Positions 35,409-43,501 of a DNA stretch of 58,969 nt are shown here, in pieces. The position numbers and the translations under genes were made by a program. The DNA lies in the NCBI GenBank assembly GCA_029881805.1, contig JAOULW010000012.1, positions 1-58,969 on the forward strand, in the 5' to 3' direction. This DNA is from Candidatus Bathyarchaeota archaeon. Its GTDB lineage: Archaea > Thermoproteota > Bathyarchaeia > Bathyarchaeales > Bathycorpusculaceae. Positions within the stretch are counted from its first letter, which is position 1. Each line of letters starts with the position of its first letter. The notes under the pieces are model-generated. The model was not told the origin of the DNA and ran no database searches. It worked only from the letters and a program-made list of their open reading frames with translations.

Positions 35409-36356
35409 ATGAGAATTCGATTCGCTGTCCACATACCTGCACAGTTCGGATTCGACTATGAGCATGCTAAGAGAGTCGCACTCATAGCGGAGGAACTTAG
35501 CTATGATCTAGTCACCATTGGAGATCACCTTTTTCTAGATGAGCAATCACAAGACCGCAACTGCATGGAGGCTTGGACACTAGCAAGTGCCTTGGCTGTA
35601 GTGACATCCAAAATAAGGATTGGAACGCTTGTCACTTGCAATTCATTCAGACACCCGGGAATACTGGCTAAAATCGCTGCAACGGTTGACAACATTTCGC
35701 ATGGACGTACTCTATTTGGAATAGGAGCCGGGTGGAAGAAGCTTGAATATGACGCCTATGGGATTCCATTTCCGCCAGTGAGTGAACGGATGGATCAGCT
35801 AGAAGAAGCAATTCAGATTGTTAAATTGCTCTGGACGAAACCTAAAACGACCTTTATTGGCAATCACTACAGGATCAAGGATGCACTTTGTGCACCGAAA
35901 CCTATTCAGAAACCTCATCCGCCAATACTCGTGGGTGGACATGGAAAGAAGAGAACACTGAAGATAGTTGCGAAGCATGCAGACATGTGCAACATGAATT
36001 TCGAAGTCGGACCTGAACTTGACGAGCTGTTGGAGACGTTGAAAGGACATTGTGATGCAGTGGGGCGAAATTATAATGATATTGAAAAGTCCTTCTTTGC
36101 GTATTGCTACATCACAGAAAATGAGGAAGAGGCTGAATCTCATTTAATCGATGTGGCGAAACGTAGTGGGCGAACTGTAAGCGAGTTGAAAACTGATATG
36201 CCAGGAATCTGGGTCGGCACTCCGGAAACGGTCAGGGATCGTTGTCAGAACCTAATATCTAAAGGTTTCACGAGCTTTCAAATAAGATTCCTATTCGGCA
36301 AAGAATGCGAAATGAGCGAGTTGTTTGCCAGACAAGTCATTCCTGAGCTATCGTAG
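35409..36356 (+). CDS. LLM-class F420-dependent oxidoreductase
   Basis: 315 aa, luciferase-like TIM barrel. The N-terminus MRIRFAVHIPAQFGFDYEHA, SKIRIGTLVTCNSFRHPGILAK, the GRTLFGIGAGWKKLEYDAYG segment and the later PHPPILVGGHGKKRTL are the standard landmarks of bacterial luciferase-like, F420-using enzymes. It should transfer hydride between reduced F420 and an unknown substrate in the cytosol. RBS AGGAG is 9 nt before the ATG. No F420 biosynthesis gene is in the window; FMN-based members of the same fold cannot be excluded. Confidence 0.85.
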   Translation: MRIRFAVHIPAQFGFDYEHAKRVALIAEELSYDLVTIGDHLFLDEQSQDRNCMEAWTLASALAVVTSKIRIGTLVTCNSFRHPGILAKIAATVDNISHGRTLFGIGAGWKKLEYDAYGIPFPPVSERMDQLEEAIQIVKLLWTKPKTTFIGNHYRIKDALCAPKPIQKPHPPILVGGHGKKRTLKIVAKHADMCNMNFEVGPELDELLETLKGHCDAVGRNYNDIEKSFFAYCYITENEEEAESHLIDVAKRSGRTVSELKTDMPGIWVGTPETVRDRCQNLISKGFTSFQIRFLFGKECEMSELFARQVIPELS

Positions 36357-36379
36357 CGGATTTGCTGACTATTCGCGCC

Positions 36380-36469
36380 TTAAGCACTACAACAGCTTTG
36401 ACTCTCTTTTTGCTCACTATTGCAGCAACTTGAAGCTTCCTCTTTTCTTGTTTTTTTCTTTTCCTCCAT
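36380..36469 (-). CDS. 29-residue peptide with two Cys-Cys pairs
   Basis: A short gene downstream of arsM. It has one of the best ribosome-binding sites in the window (AGGAGGTGA, 4 nt before the ATG). The product is a charged N-terminal half (MEEKKKTRKEEA) followed by a Ser/Cys-rich half with SSCCNSEQ and SQSCCSA, giving four cysteines as two vicinal pairs. It lacks a signal peptide. It is the last gene of the nitroreductase-protease-ArsM operon, 49 nt after arsM. Possible roles: a thiol-based carrier of As(III) or another soft metal, a metallothionein-like peptide, or a peptide substrate for the neighbours. All roles are inference; the strong RBS and clean stop support real translation. Confidence 0.62.
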   Translation of the reverse strand: MEEKKKTRKEEASSCCNSEQKESQSCCSA

Positions 36470-36518
36470 TATTTCACCTCCTAGCACATTTGCCGAAAAT
36501 TCATTAGGTTTGCATATC

Positions 36519-37250
36519 CTACGTTTTGAACCCTTGAACTTGTACGCTCGCGATTTTCGCATATGAACAGCAATCACCCGAGGTTCTTTCGGAGACAATT
36601 GTGACGTTTTTGAAACCTGCTCTTTCTATAAGTGTCAAATATTGACCTTTCTCGAGCGCGCCTGCGACACATCCTGCCCATGCTTCGAGGCTTTCCTTGA
36701 CCTCTTTGGGTAATTCTCCCTCTGTCACTATATCTGAAATCATGATTCGTCCGCCAGGCTTGAGAACCCTGCAAGCCTCTCGGAACACTTTTTCTTTGTC
36801 TGGAGCTAAATTGATTACACAGTTGCTAATTACGACGTCTATGGAGTCATCTTCGATTGGAAGATCTTCTATCTCTCCAAGTCTAAACTCCACACTCTCG
36901 TAGCCATGCTTCAGTGTCATCTCTCTCGCCTTTTTAACCATCTCTTCAGTCATGTCGACTCCGATAACCTTCCCTTTGGACCCGACTCTTTTTGCGGCCA
37001 TGAAGACGTCAATTCCGCCACCTGAACCTAAATCAAGAACTGTTTCTCCTTCCTTCAAGCTTGCTAACGCCACAGGATTCCCGCAACCCAGACCCATGTT
37101 AGAGGTTTCGGGAACGTTTCTCAAGTCTTCCTCAGAATATCCGATGTCGAGCGCCCTGTCCGCAGATGGCGGTTTACAGCAGGATGTCGCTTCCCTAGCG
37201 ATTTCGCCATACCTTCTTCGTACATAATTTTTGATCTCTTCATGTTTCAT
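36519..37250 (-). CDS. arsM: Arsenite S-adenosylmethyltransferase (ArsM) homologue
   Basis: 243 aa from the ATG at 37250 (AGGAGGTGA 7 nt upstream; a GTG two codons earlier overlaps the preceding stop). SAM motif I is [16 protein letters not shown]. ArsM-type cysteines are present: SCCKPP (C24, C25), GLGCGNP (C56), [12 protein letters not shown] (C144) and WAGCVAGAL (C194), plus another pair GDCCSYAK (C227, C228). It would methylate trivalent arsenic, or a related thiophilic element, using SAM. Two bases separate it from the tandem protease gene, so the two are co-translated. Other members of this family methylate different substrates, so arsenic itself is unproven. Confidence 0.82.
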   Translation of the reverse strand: MKHEEIKNYVRRRYGEIAREATSCCKPPSADRALDIGYSEEDLRNVPETSNMGLGCGNPVALASLKEGETVLDLGSGGGIDVFMAAKRVGSKGKVIGVDMTEEMVKKAREMTLKHGYESVEFRLGEIEDLPIEDDSIDVVISNCVINLAPDKEKVFREACRVLKPGGRIMISDIVTEGELPKEVKESLEAWAGCVAGALEKGQYLTLIERAGFKNVTIVSERTSGDCCSYAKIASVQVQGFKT

Positions 37251-37252
37251 TT

Positions 37253-38092
37253 TCACTTCACCTCCTTGACGTTGTCATCAACTTTCGACGCATCTTCTTT
37301 CTCGAAAGACATTTCCCGTTTAGGATAATTGATGGTAACTCGGTAGTCTTTCATGAAAGTATAGCCCAACACCCCATCAAGAGGTGCTCCAACTGCGTCA
37401 CAAAGCAGCTGCAAGTCTTGCACCCCAACTTCAACATCACTAGACTTAGCTTTGCCCACTTGAATAGACTTGACTTTCGACAGAACCATGGTCGTACCAG
37501 CGAAAAACCCGCTGAGAGCTTTCTTTTCGCCACATATATTTCCGTGCAGACCAAAGGTCTGTCCGATCTGCTCTGTCATAACTGTTTTTGTTGCGCCGGT
37601 GTCTACTAAGAAGTTGAAAGGCCCTTTTCCATTAAGTTCGGTTTCAACGACAATGAAGTTCGCTTTACTAACTAGCCTAAATTTTGTAGGCAATCTACGT
37701 TCTTGTCTTGACTCTTCGAAAAGTATCTCCATTTGCGGATAGTCGATAACTACTTCGTAGTCCTTCATAAACGGTGAACCGATTATACCATCCAGCAGAG
37801 TACCTGTCTCTTCGGACAGCTTTGAAAGGTCTCCAAGAGCAATTGGAACTTGTCTCTTGCCTATCCCGCCGACTTGTATGGAAGCGACAGCTAGCATTTT
37901 CGATGAGTAACAACCGCTTGTTGTGGAGTTCGAAGTCTGAGATATTCCCAAAACTTCAGTGGCTTCCCGGCCAACAACTGTCACACTTGAGCCTGTGTCT
38001 ACAACGAATTTGAATGGACCTTTGTTGTTCAGTCTTGTCTCAACGACGACCAATGGGGCTTTATCAGCAAATTCAAACCTCATGCATAACAT
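37253..38092 (-). CDS. Tandem retropepsin-like aspartic protease, single chain
   Basis: 279 aa made of two similar halves. Each has a retropepsin signature: [13 protein letters not shown] with D32TGS, and [13 protein letters not shown] with D164TGA. Each half closes with a near-duplicate segment, [20 protein letters not shown] and [20 protein letters not shown]. Retropepsins normally work as homodimers with one DTG per chain; here both are in one polypeptide, as in pepsin but by a separate duplication. No signal peptide is seen, so it acts in the cytosol. It lies between the nitroreductase gene (23 nt upstream) and arsM (2 nt downstream). Substrate unknown; the 29-aa operon peptide is a candidate. 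Confidence 0.8.
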   Translation of the reverse strand: MLCMRFEFADKAPLVVVETRLNNKGPFKFVVDTGSSVTVVGREATEVLGISQTSNSTTSGCYSSKMLAVASIQVGGIGKRQVPIALGDLSKLSEETGTLLDGIIGSPFMKDYEVVIDYPQMEILFEESRQERRLPTKFRLVSKANFIVVETELNGKGPFNFLVDTGATKTVMTEQIGQTFGLHGNICGEKKALSGFFAGTTMVLSKVKSIQVGKAKSSDVEVGVQDLQLLCDAVGAPLDGVLGYTFMKDYRVTINYPKREMSFEKEDASKVDDNVKEVK

Positions 38093-38115
38093 CCCGACAT
38101 TTTCTGCCTGCCGAT

Positions 38116-38691
38116 CTAGTCGAGTTCCAGCCTTTTTCCGTATGTTTCAGCAAAGCAGATTTCTTCGAGGGGTTTCCTTGGTTTGGGCTGTGGGGTTTCA
38201 TCTGGAATTCCTATTGCCACGAGGACGACAATATCAATGTAGTCTGGTATTTTCAGGGTTTTCCTGACTTCTTCTACCCATAATTTTGGTCTTGACTCGT
38301 AGTTTGCAATCCAGCACGTCCCATAACCCAAAGCAGTTGCTGCCAACACAATATGCTCAGTTGCTATCATGGGATCGTGTGTTGTCCATACAGACCGTCC
38401 GCAACATCCACCTCTGCCATCTCCGAGTACCACGACTATTGCATTGGCTTCAGAAATGAAACTTTGCGTTGAAGGCTTCGCGAGCAGTTCTTTGGTTTTC
38501 TTGTCTTCGACAATGATAAAGCGCCAAGGTTGGTTATTGCTCGCTGAGGGCGCAAGCCGAGCGGCGTCAAGTATTTTCTTCAGATGATGTCTTGGGATAT
38601 TATGCGCCTTATATTTACGTATGGCTCTCCTCTTTTCAATAATCTCAAATAAATCGTTTGTTAATGGGCTTTTTGCAGTGCTTCTTTTCAT
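38116..38691 (-). CDS. Nitroreductase-family flavoprotein
   Basis: 191 aa. FMN-binding start EIIEKRRAIRKYKAHNIP and LDAARLAPSASNNQPWRFI are standard; later GYGTCWIANYE contacts FMN. An unusual GDGRGGCCGRSVW places two adjacent cysteines (C96, C97) near the substrate side. Nitroreductases use NAD(P)H to reduce nitro groups, quinones or related electrophiles; here the context (ArsM, Cys-rich peptide) suggests an electrophile or metalloid substrate. GGTGA before the ATG is a good RBS. First gene of its operon; its promoter overlaps the palindrome at 38708-38727. Confidence 0.85.
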   Translation of the reverse strand: MKRSTAKSPLTNDLFEIIEKRRAIRKYKAHNIPRHHLKKILDAARLAPSASNNQPWRFIIVEDKKTKELLAKPSTQSFISEANAIVVVLGDGRGGCCGRSVWTTHDPMIATEHIVLAATALGYGTCWIANYESRPKLWVEEVRKTLKIPDYIDIVVLVAIGIPDETPQPKPRKPLEEICFAETYGKRLELD

Positions 38692-38707
38692 TTTCTCACC
38701 CTACTCT

Positions 38708-38727
38708 CTACTACCATTGAGTAGTAG
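38708..38727. promoter_or_regulatory. Palindromic operator in the TrmB/nitroreductase intergenic region
   Basis: CTACTAC, six spacer bases (CATTGA), then GTAGTAG: a perfect 7+7 inverted repeat. It lies next to the TATA at 38732-38739. A second copy of the left part (TCTCTAC[TC]AC, first at 38705-38714) is found at 38744-38753, so the TATA box is flanked by direct copies. For the nitroreductase operon the palindrome falls at the expected start site, fitting repression. Confidence 0.6.
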
Positions 38728-38731
38728 AATA

Positions 38732-38739
38732 GTTTATAA
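38732..38739. promoter_or_regulatory. Symmetric TATA box serving both divergent genes
   Basis: TTTATAAG contains the self-complementary TTATAA, so it can be read either way. Transcription would start near 38760 for the regulator (leader about 20 nt with GGAG) and near 38710 for the nitroreductase operon (leader about 20 nt with GGTGA). Confidence 0.5.
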
Positions 38740-38779
38740 GTGTTCTCTACCACATTCTTATTAGAAAGGCGGAGAAAAT

Positions 38780-39535
38780 TTGGAAAAAATAGATCCATCT
38801 GTGAAGGAAAATCTCATATCAGAATTCAAGACGTTGGGTCTTTCAGCTCTGGCATCCAAAGCATACTTGGCGCTATTATCAAAATCCAGTGCTTCTGCAA
38901 GTCTTCTCTGCAAAGAAACCGGAATACCTGACTCCAAGATATATTATGCCGTAAGTGAGCTTTCTAGAAAAGGAATGATAATTGTTCAAAATGGAACGCC
39001 AAACACCTACAAAGCTATCAATCCTAAAGAAGCCATAGGCAATTTGAAACAACAGTTATCTGAAAACCTCAGCAAGCAACTTAGCCGAGCAGATGACCTT
39101 GCAGTTTCTCTCTCACCAATCTTTGAGAGCGCCGAAGGCAAAGAGGAAATCGAATTAGCCTATGTAGTTCGCGGACAGAGAAACATATCCAGAAAGATGA
39201 AAGACCTAATAAACTCTGCCAAGAAGGATATTCTGCTTTTAATATCAGAAGAGGACCTCTGGGACTGGTTAAGTTCATCCCTAGCGAAAGTCGATGATAA
39301 TATCGAAGTCAAAATCGCCATCCCCCGAAAACTTCGGCAAAATAGATCTCTAAAAGGAAAGATACTAACCAAAATACTGGAATGTCCCGTTAATATTGTC
39401 ATTTCTGACATGAAAATGCTCATCACAGTGTCCAGCTGGGAAAATGAGGTTGCAATAATGACAAACGACAAGGCATTAATGAGTATGTCTATGGAATACT
39501 ATGAGAACCCAAAATGCTGCAGAAAAAGTGATTGA
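38780..39535 (+). CDS. TrmB-family transcriptional regulator
   Basis: 251 aa from a TTG (GGAG upstream). An N-terminal TrmB winged helix (LGLSALASKAYLALLSKS, then ETGIPDSKIYYAVSELSRKG) is followed by a coiled-coil and a C-terminal regulatory domain with AYVVRGQRNISRKMKDL. The sugar-binding extension of classical TrmB is absent, and the chain ends NPKCCRKSD, so a vicinal cysteine pair (C246, C247) lies at the tail. It is divergent from the nitroreductase-protease-arsM-peptide operon and probably binds the palindrome between them. A metal or thiol-reactive effector is a guess from the CC tail. Confidence 0.85.
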   Translation: MEKIDPSVKENLISEFKTLGLSALASKAYLALLSKSSASASLLCKETGIPDSKIYYAVSELSRKGMIIVQNGTPNTYKAINPKEAIGNLKQQLSENLSKQLSRADDLAVSLSPIFESAEGKEEIELAYVVRGQRNISRKMKDLINSAKKDILLLISEEDLWDWLSSSLAKVDDNIEVKIAIPRKLRQNRSLKGKILTKILECPVNIVISDMKMLITVSSWENEVAIMTNDKALMSMSMEYYENPKCCRKSD

Positions 39536-39553
39536 TGCTGACGTTGGCTAAAC

Positions 39554-41332
39554 TCACTTGACTTTCCTGTTTCTTCTGTAGACTGTGGCTGCTAATAGTA
39601 TTGCTATCATGGATAATAGCAGTACAGAGTGTGTTGGTAGCTCCGGAATTGTGATTATCACTTCGTGTGTTGAATGTGTGTAGTTGAAGTACAGGTAAGT
39701 GTGAGAGCTGTTCGAGCATGGGAGCACTGTGCTGTTGACGAATTGTCCATTGATTAAGACTACGTATGAAGATGTGTTCAAGACATTGTTCGGGATCATC
39801 ATTCTGCAAAAGCCAAATGTGGTGTCTTCTCCGGTTACGTTGAAGAGAAGAAACAACTGACCTGACTGAAAGTATTCGTTCGGTGAACTTAGCCAAGCGC
39901 ATAATTCTAAATCAGAAATCGTGGAGTTGGTGATGACTTCCACCGTTTCCGTCACATTACTCAAATAAGGTGGAACTTCGACAGTAAAACTGTGAAACAT
40001 GCCCATTAAAGGAAAACGATCAGTATTGTTTTCATTGATAACATATTGAGTATCGCCGACGCCATCGGAGTCTGAGTCTGTGCCGTTGTAATCGCTCCAG
40101 TAGTTTCCACCTGAGGGATAGCTATCGTCCCAAAAGTTGATTGGAATTGATTCGGGAATGTAAACGTGCTGGGTGTTTTCTATGAAGTTGTTATGGTAAA
40201 TTGAATTCCAGTAACAGTAGCTGTCTATTTTGATGCCATAGTCATTGTTGCGTATGTTGTTTTCAGTCAGGGTGTTGTTTGAGGAGTAATCGAAGCGGAT
40301 ACCGCAATCGTTGTATGTAATGTCATTTCCTGTTATGCTGTTGTTCGAACAACTGTAGAGGTAGAGGCCCTCGCCGTTGTTTTTCAATGCGTTTTCTGAC
40401 ATATTGTTAAAAGAACCACGAAGATAAAAACCGACGTAGCTGCAGTTGAGTACGTTGTTTCCGTAGGCAGTGTTGTTGGTCCCTATAAGACCTATACCGC
40501 CAAAGGTGTTTGTCACATTGTTTCCACTCACATAATTTGAGGAACCATAAATTCCGATGCCCCCGCCAAGACTATTCCCTGTAATGTTGTTTCCGGCAAT
40601 GGTGTTGTGGTTTGAATCTTCGAGCCAGATGTCATAATTGTTTGTTGTCATGTTATTTCCTAAAATAGTGTTGTCTGAAGAGCGTGAGATGTATATGCCA
40701 ATATTGTTGTTTGTTATGGTGTTTTCAAATATCTGGTTGTTTTTGCCATGCTGAAGGAGATGGATAATTGACGGTATATCTATAATAATGTGATCTATAA
40801 GAATAGGTGCAGCATTCCACATCGCAATGGCTGCGCCGGTGTTGTTTGCTATTATGTTTTCAGATATGGTGTTGTTTGGAGAATAACGCACCAAGATGCC
40901 CTCACCACCCCACCAACTGTTGTTTGCTATTATGTTGCCGGTGACAGTGATGTTGGAAGCCCATATGAGATCGATTCCCGTTCCGAACTCTCTGATTTCC
41001 ATGTTTTTGACTGTAACATTCTTCATACCGTAACCATACATAGTAATCCCTGTTCCTCTTCTGTTGCCCTGAAGCTTGTATCCGTTTCCATCAATTATTA
41101 TGTCGCTTCTATACACGACAATTTCGTCGTTAACGTTATCTAAGAACTTGTAAGTAACATTGTCTGCACTCGTAATCTTGTCCGTGCCAGAGACCTTACC
41201 GTTAGCCCTAATGTAAATGGTTCCAGAAGCCTCAACTATTGGAATTTTAAGTGGTATACTTAACACGGAAGTTAGCAGTATGCCAAGACCGAGAAGGGTC
41301 ACAACTGAGTTTCTCTTTGGCATTGTCATCAA
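39554..41332 (-). CDS. Exported NosD-like beta-helix protein with C-terminal anchor
   Basis: 592 aa (start TTG at 41332, or ATGs at 41329 and 41323). A signal peptide (VVTLLGLGILLTSVLSIP) is followed by a right-handed parallel beta-helix of many ~22-residue rungs (NTISENIIANNTG, NTILGNNMTTNNY, NSITGNDITYNDCG), then the archaeal NosD-type GGNYWSDYNGTDSDSDGVGD segment, a beta-sandwich and a C-terminal IPELPTHS, hydrophobic helix and basic tail. Many Asn-X-Ser/Thr sites suggest N-glycosylation. It probably is a cell-surface glycoprotein binding or processing a polysaccharide. It is convergent with the trmB-like gene. Confidence 0.82.
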   Translation of the reverse strand: MMTMPKRNSVVTLLGLGILLTSVLSIPLKIPIVEASGTIYIRANGKVSGTDKITSADNVTYKFLDNVNDEIVVYRSDIIIDGNGYKLQGNRRGTGITMYGYGMKNVTVKNMEIREFGTGIDLIWASNITVTGNIIANNSWWGGEGILVRYSPNNTISENIIANNTGAAIAMWNAAPILIDHIIIDIPSIIHLLQHGKNNQIFENTITNNNIGIYISRSSDNTILGNNMTTNNYDIWLEDSNHNTIAGNNITGNSLGGGIGIYGSSNYVSGNNVTNTFGGIGLIGTNNTAYGNNVLNCSYVGFYLRGSFNNMSENALKNNGEGLYLYSCSNNSITGNDITYNDCGIRFDYSSNNTLTENNIRNNDYGIKIDSYCYWNSIYHNNFIENTQHVYIPESIPINFWDDSYPSGGNYWSDYNGTDSDSDGVGDTQYVINENNTDRFPLMGMFHSFTVEVPPYLSNVTETVEVITNSTISDLELCAWLSSPNEYFQSGQLFLLFNVTGEDTTFGFCRMMIPNNVLNTSSYVVLINGQFVNSTVLPCSNSSHTYLYFNYTHSTHEVIITIPELPTHSVLLLSMIAILLAATVYRRNRKVK

Positions 41333-41607
41333 TTAGGACCCTGCAATAGGCACTTATAATTCTACGTTTTAGAACAGCCATTCAAAAAGGCTAGACCGTG
41401 CTATTTTTTGGGGATTTACGGAAGAACCATCGATTGAAACATGGGATATACTGAAGTCGATTCCATACATTTTTTTCTGCAAACTGCAACCGATAGGAGT
41501 GTTGCAGTAATTAATAGTGTCCAAACCGTTGAAGCAGTGTCCGTTATCATTCTCGATTATCAAACCTCGCAGATAGTTTAAATCTGTTGGCTACTCAATT
41601 AATTCCC
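41333..41607. other. Intergenic region, about 275 bp
   Basis: Holds the promoter of the next gene: AGTTTAAATC at about 41575-41585 lies 25-30 nt before the ATG at 41608. A 64-codon minus-strand frame is present but has no RBS or recognised family, so I do not call it. Confidence 0.35.
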
Positions 41608-42063
41608 ATGTCAAACAACAAAACAAAAGAAACCATTGTAAGCAAAGCCCTACACTACTTTAACGTTGACGGTTGGAACTGTGCTGAGTCCGTTTACATG
41701 GCTATTTTCCGAGAATACTACAGAATAGACGTGACACCAAAGACTGTTACTGCTTACGGCGGCGGCATCGCCAGAACAGGCAGCTTCTGCGGCGCAATAA
41801 ACGTCGCTATTATGGGCTTAAGCCAAAAATATGGTAGAGAAAACTCCCGCCAGCCCTTCATCCGCACGCAACGCCCAACGCTCGAGTTCCTGAACCAACT
41901 CATCGATCAATACGGCACATTAAACTGCAATCGCCTGAAACAGAGTCAACTAGCCAAACAGAAAGCAAAAACCACTAAAGAAGAAAACCTTTGCACGCCT
42001 CTCATAAGGAAAGTAATAGAGACATTCCTAACCATGGTAGAAAACAACAAACAAAACCTTTAA
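41608..42063 (+). CDS. C_GCAxxG_C_C family redox-like protein
   Basis: 151 aa from the ATG at 41608 (leaderless layout, see the upstream TATA). The family cysteine pattern is present: WNCAESVYMAIF, then GGGIARTGSFCGAINVAIMG, then LNCNRLKQ and a last ENLCTPLI. The cysteines and the CGA glycine motif identify the C_GCAxxG_C_C family, often found next to redox or metal-related genes; its function is unknown. A TTG 21 nt upstream would lie between the TATA and the ATG, so it is less likely. Confidence 0.75.
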   Translation: MSNNKTKETIVSKALHYFNVDGWNCAESVYMAIFREYYRIDVTPKTVTAYGGGIARTGSFCGAINVAIMGLSQKYGRENSRQPFIRTQRPTLEFLNQLIDQYGTLNCNRLKQSQLAKQKAKTTKEENLCTPLIRKVIETFLTMVENNKQNL

Positions 42064-42423
42064 CATTAGTGAGTTTCTGCTATAACCTCTGGATCCGAGC
42101 ATCAACCTCTCGCGCCAGATTTCGACCTAATCTTTTACCTTGTTATTTCTCGGTGGTCTTGAGTCCGTTAATGTTCTTTCTTGTTGGCATCAGCAGAGGT
42201 TTATTTTGACAGTTGCTCATCTTGCCCATTGCTATCAGATTGGGTTCAGATCCATCGAGGTTTCCACACCTGCAAAGACAAGTTGATTTGGTTTAACTAT
42301 GAACTCCCGTAAAACCAAAAACTTGGTCATGACGTGTGGTTGATAAAACTGAGTTTCTGATTCTTATTTTGGTTTCATAAGTCTCTAATTTGTGTTTTGA
42401 ATTGTTACATAGTGGGCAATACA
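42064..42423. other. 360-bp region with no confident gene
   Basis: No frame with a believable start is seen. The minus strand has a short open stretch without a start reading CLCRCGN then NCQNKPLLMPTRKNI, and another ending RLGRNLAREVDARIQRL; both could be remnants of lost genes or chance. The right part should contain the promoter of the zinc-ribbon gene that follows. Confidence 0.3.
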
Positions 42424-42723
42424 ATGATCGATATATGGATTATATTTCTGGCGCTTCTGTTCACTTTTGGCATTCCGTTAGTAGTCGTGTTTCTAATTTA
42501 TTACTTTGAAAATGTCCGCAAGCCTCTTGAGCTCGCCAAAATGGGCAAGTATGATGAATACACTGAGGCTAAGAAGACTATAAGGGAAAAAGTCATTGTC
42601 AAAGAGATAGTAATGATTCCATGTCAATATTGCAATGGGATGATGCCAGAAACATCTACATTTTGCCCCTATTGTGGAGCTCCAAGAAAAGCACTTGTCA
42701 GTGAACACTCAAAATCGAGATAG
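42424..42723 (+). CDS. Small membrane protein with C-terminal zinc ribbon
   Basis: 99 aa from the ATG at 42424. One transmembrane helix (WIIFLALLFTFGIPLVVVFL) is followed by a short charged stalk (AKKTIREKVIVKEIV) and a zinc ribbon made of CQYCNGMMPE and CPYCGAPRK. Type seen often in archaea as a small anchored adaptor; no enzymatic motif. A TTG at 42397 would add nine residues. Its partner is unknown; the following genes on the other strand are a heat-shock pair. Confidence 0.6.
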   Translation: MIDIWIIFLALLFTFGIPLVVVFLIYYFENVRKPLELAKMGKYDEYTEAKKTIREKVIVKEIVMIPCQYCNGMMPETSTFCPYCGAPRKALVSEHSKSR

Positions 42724-42930
42724 AACTTGCAACCAAAATACAAAAAAAGAGTGTTCAGCACACTTTGATTTTTTGCAAGTCACGGAACTCTGGCATTGTC
42801 TTGTTTTTGCGCTCGTAGAAATTTGGGTTTGGTTGCGGAAAAAAAGGCCAAGTGTTCCTACACACATTCAGCCAAGTAAGCAGTGATGCGATGCGCATAG
42901 ACCGCGTTATTGTTGCATACTTAGAAGTAG

Positions 42931-43488
42931 CTAAACCATCTTCTGTTGGTCTGCAAACTCAGAGTAAGATTCTCCCGTCTTCTGAATTGTTATCTCCAGC
43001 ACACCGTTCTTGTACTTCGTTGACACGGAATTCTTGACAATCTCTCGCTCTGGCAACTCTACGACTTTGCGGAAGTTCTTGGTCTTGATCTCAACACCGA
43101 CATCGGTCACGTTCACTTGTATGTTGTCTTTTTCCTCTCCAGGAAGCTCCATGTATATCTTTACAGCGCTCTTATCGCTGAAGACATCCACCAATGGTTC
43201 ATGCTCTTCCCTCAAAGCACCCTCTGGAACTTCGAATAATCTTTTGGGAATAGATCTACGCTTCAAAGGTATCAGTGGCTCAATCGGTTCTACGGATTTT
43301 TCTGATCCAAATCGGCCTTGAGCAATGTACCCATTTACTCCTGGTTCGTCAATTTCCTCAAGTTCCCAATTACCTTTGATTTTCCCGCTCTTGATTCCTT
43401 CAAGAATCTCGTTCATTTCTGACTGAAGTTTTCTCATGAACTTACTGCTGAAGAAATCTAAACCATCAAAATCTTCGTCAAATGACAA
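42931..43488 (-). CDS. Hsp20/alpha-crystallin family chaperone
   Basis: 185 aa. N-terminal helical part (SSKFMRKLQSEMNEILEGI), an acidic linker, then an alpha-crystallin domain: EPLVDVFSDKSAVKIYMELPG, KNFRKVVELPEREIVKNS and YKNGVLEITIQK (the conserved GVLxI). A typical archaeal small heat-shock protein that binds unfolding proteins without ATP; the C-terminal IXI oligomerisation motif is weak. It lies 13 nt after a winged-helix regulator gene and shares its promoter with three operator-like sites, so heat or stress control is likely. Confidence 0.85.
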   Translation of the reverse strand: MSFDEDFDGLDFFSSKFMRKLQSEMNEILEGIKSGKIKGNWELEEIDEPGVNGYIAQGRFGSEKSVEPIEPLIPLKRRSIPKRLFEVPEGALREEHEPLVDVFSDKSAVKIYMELPGEEKDNIQVNVTDVGVEIKTKNFRKVVELPEREIVKNSVSTKYKNGVLEITIQKTGESYSEFADQQKMV

Positions 43489-43501
43489 CTGCCTTCACCT
43501 C

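Noticed and set aside
41369-41563. 64-codon minus-strand frame that could be a transposase remnant
   Set aside because: No RBS, no recognised motif and no inverted repeats or target duplication around it.
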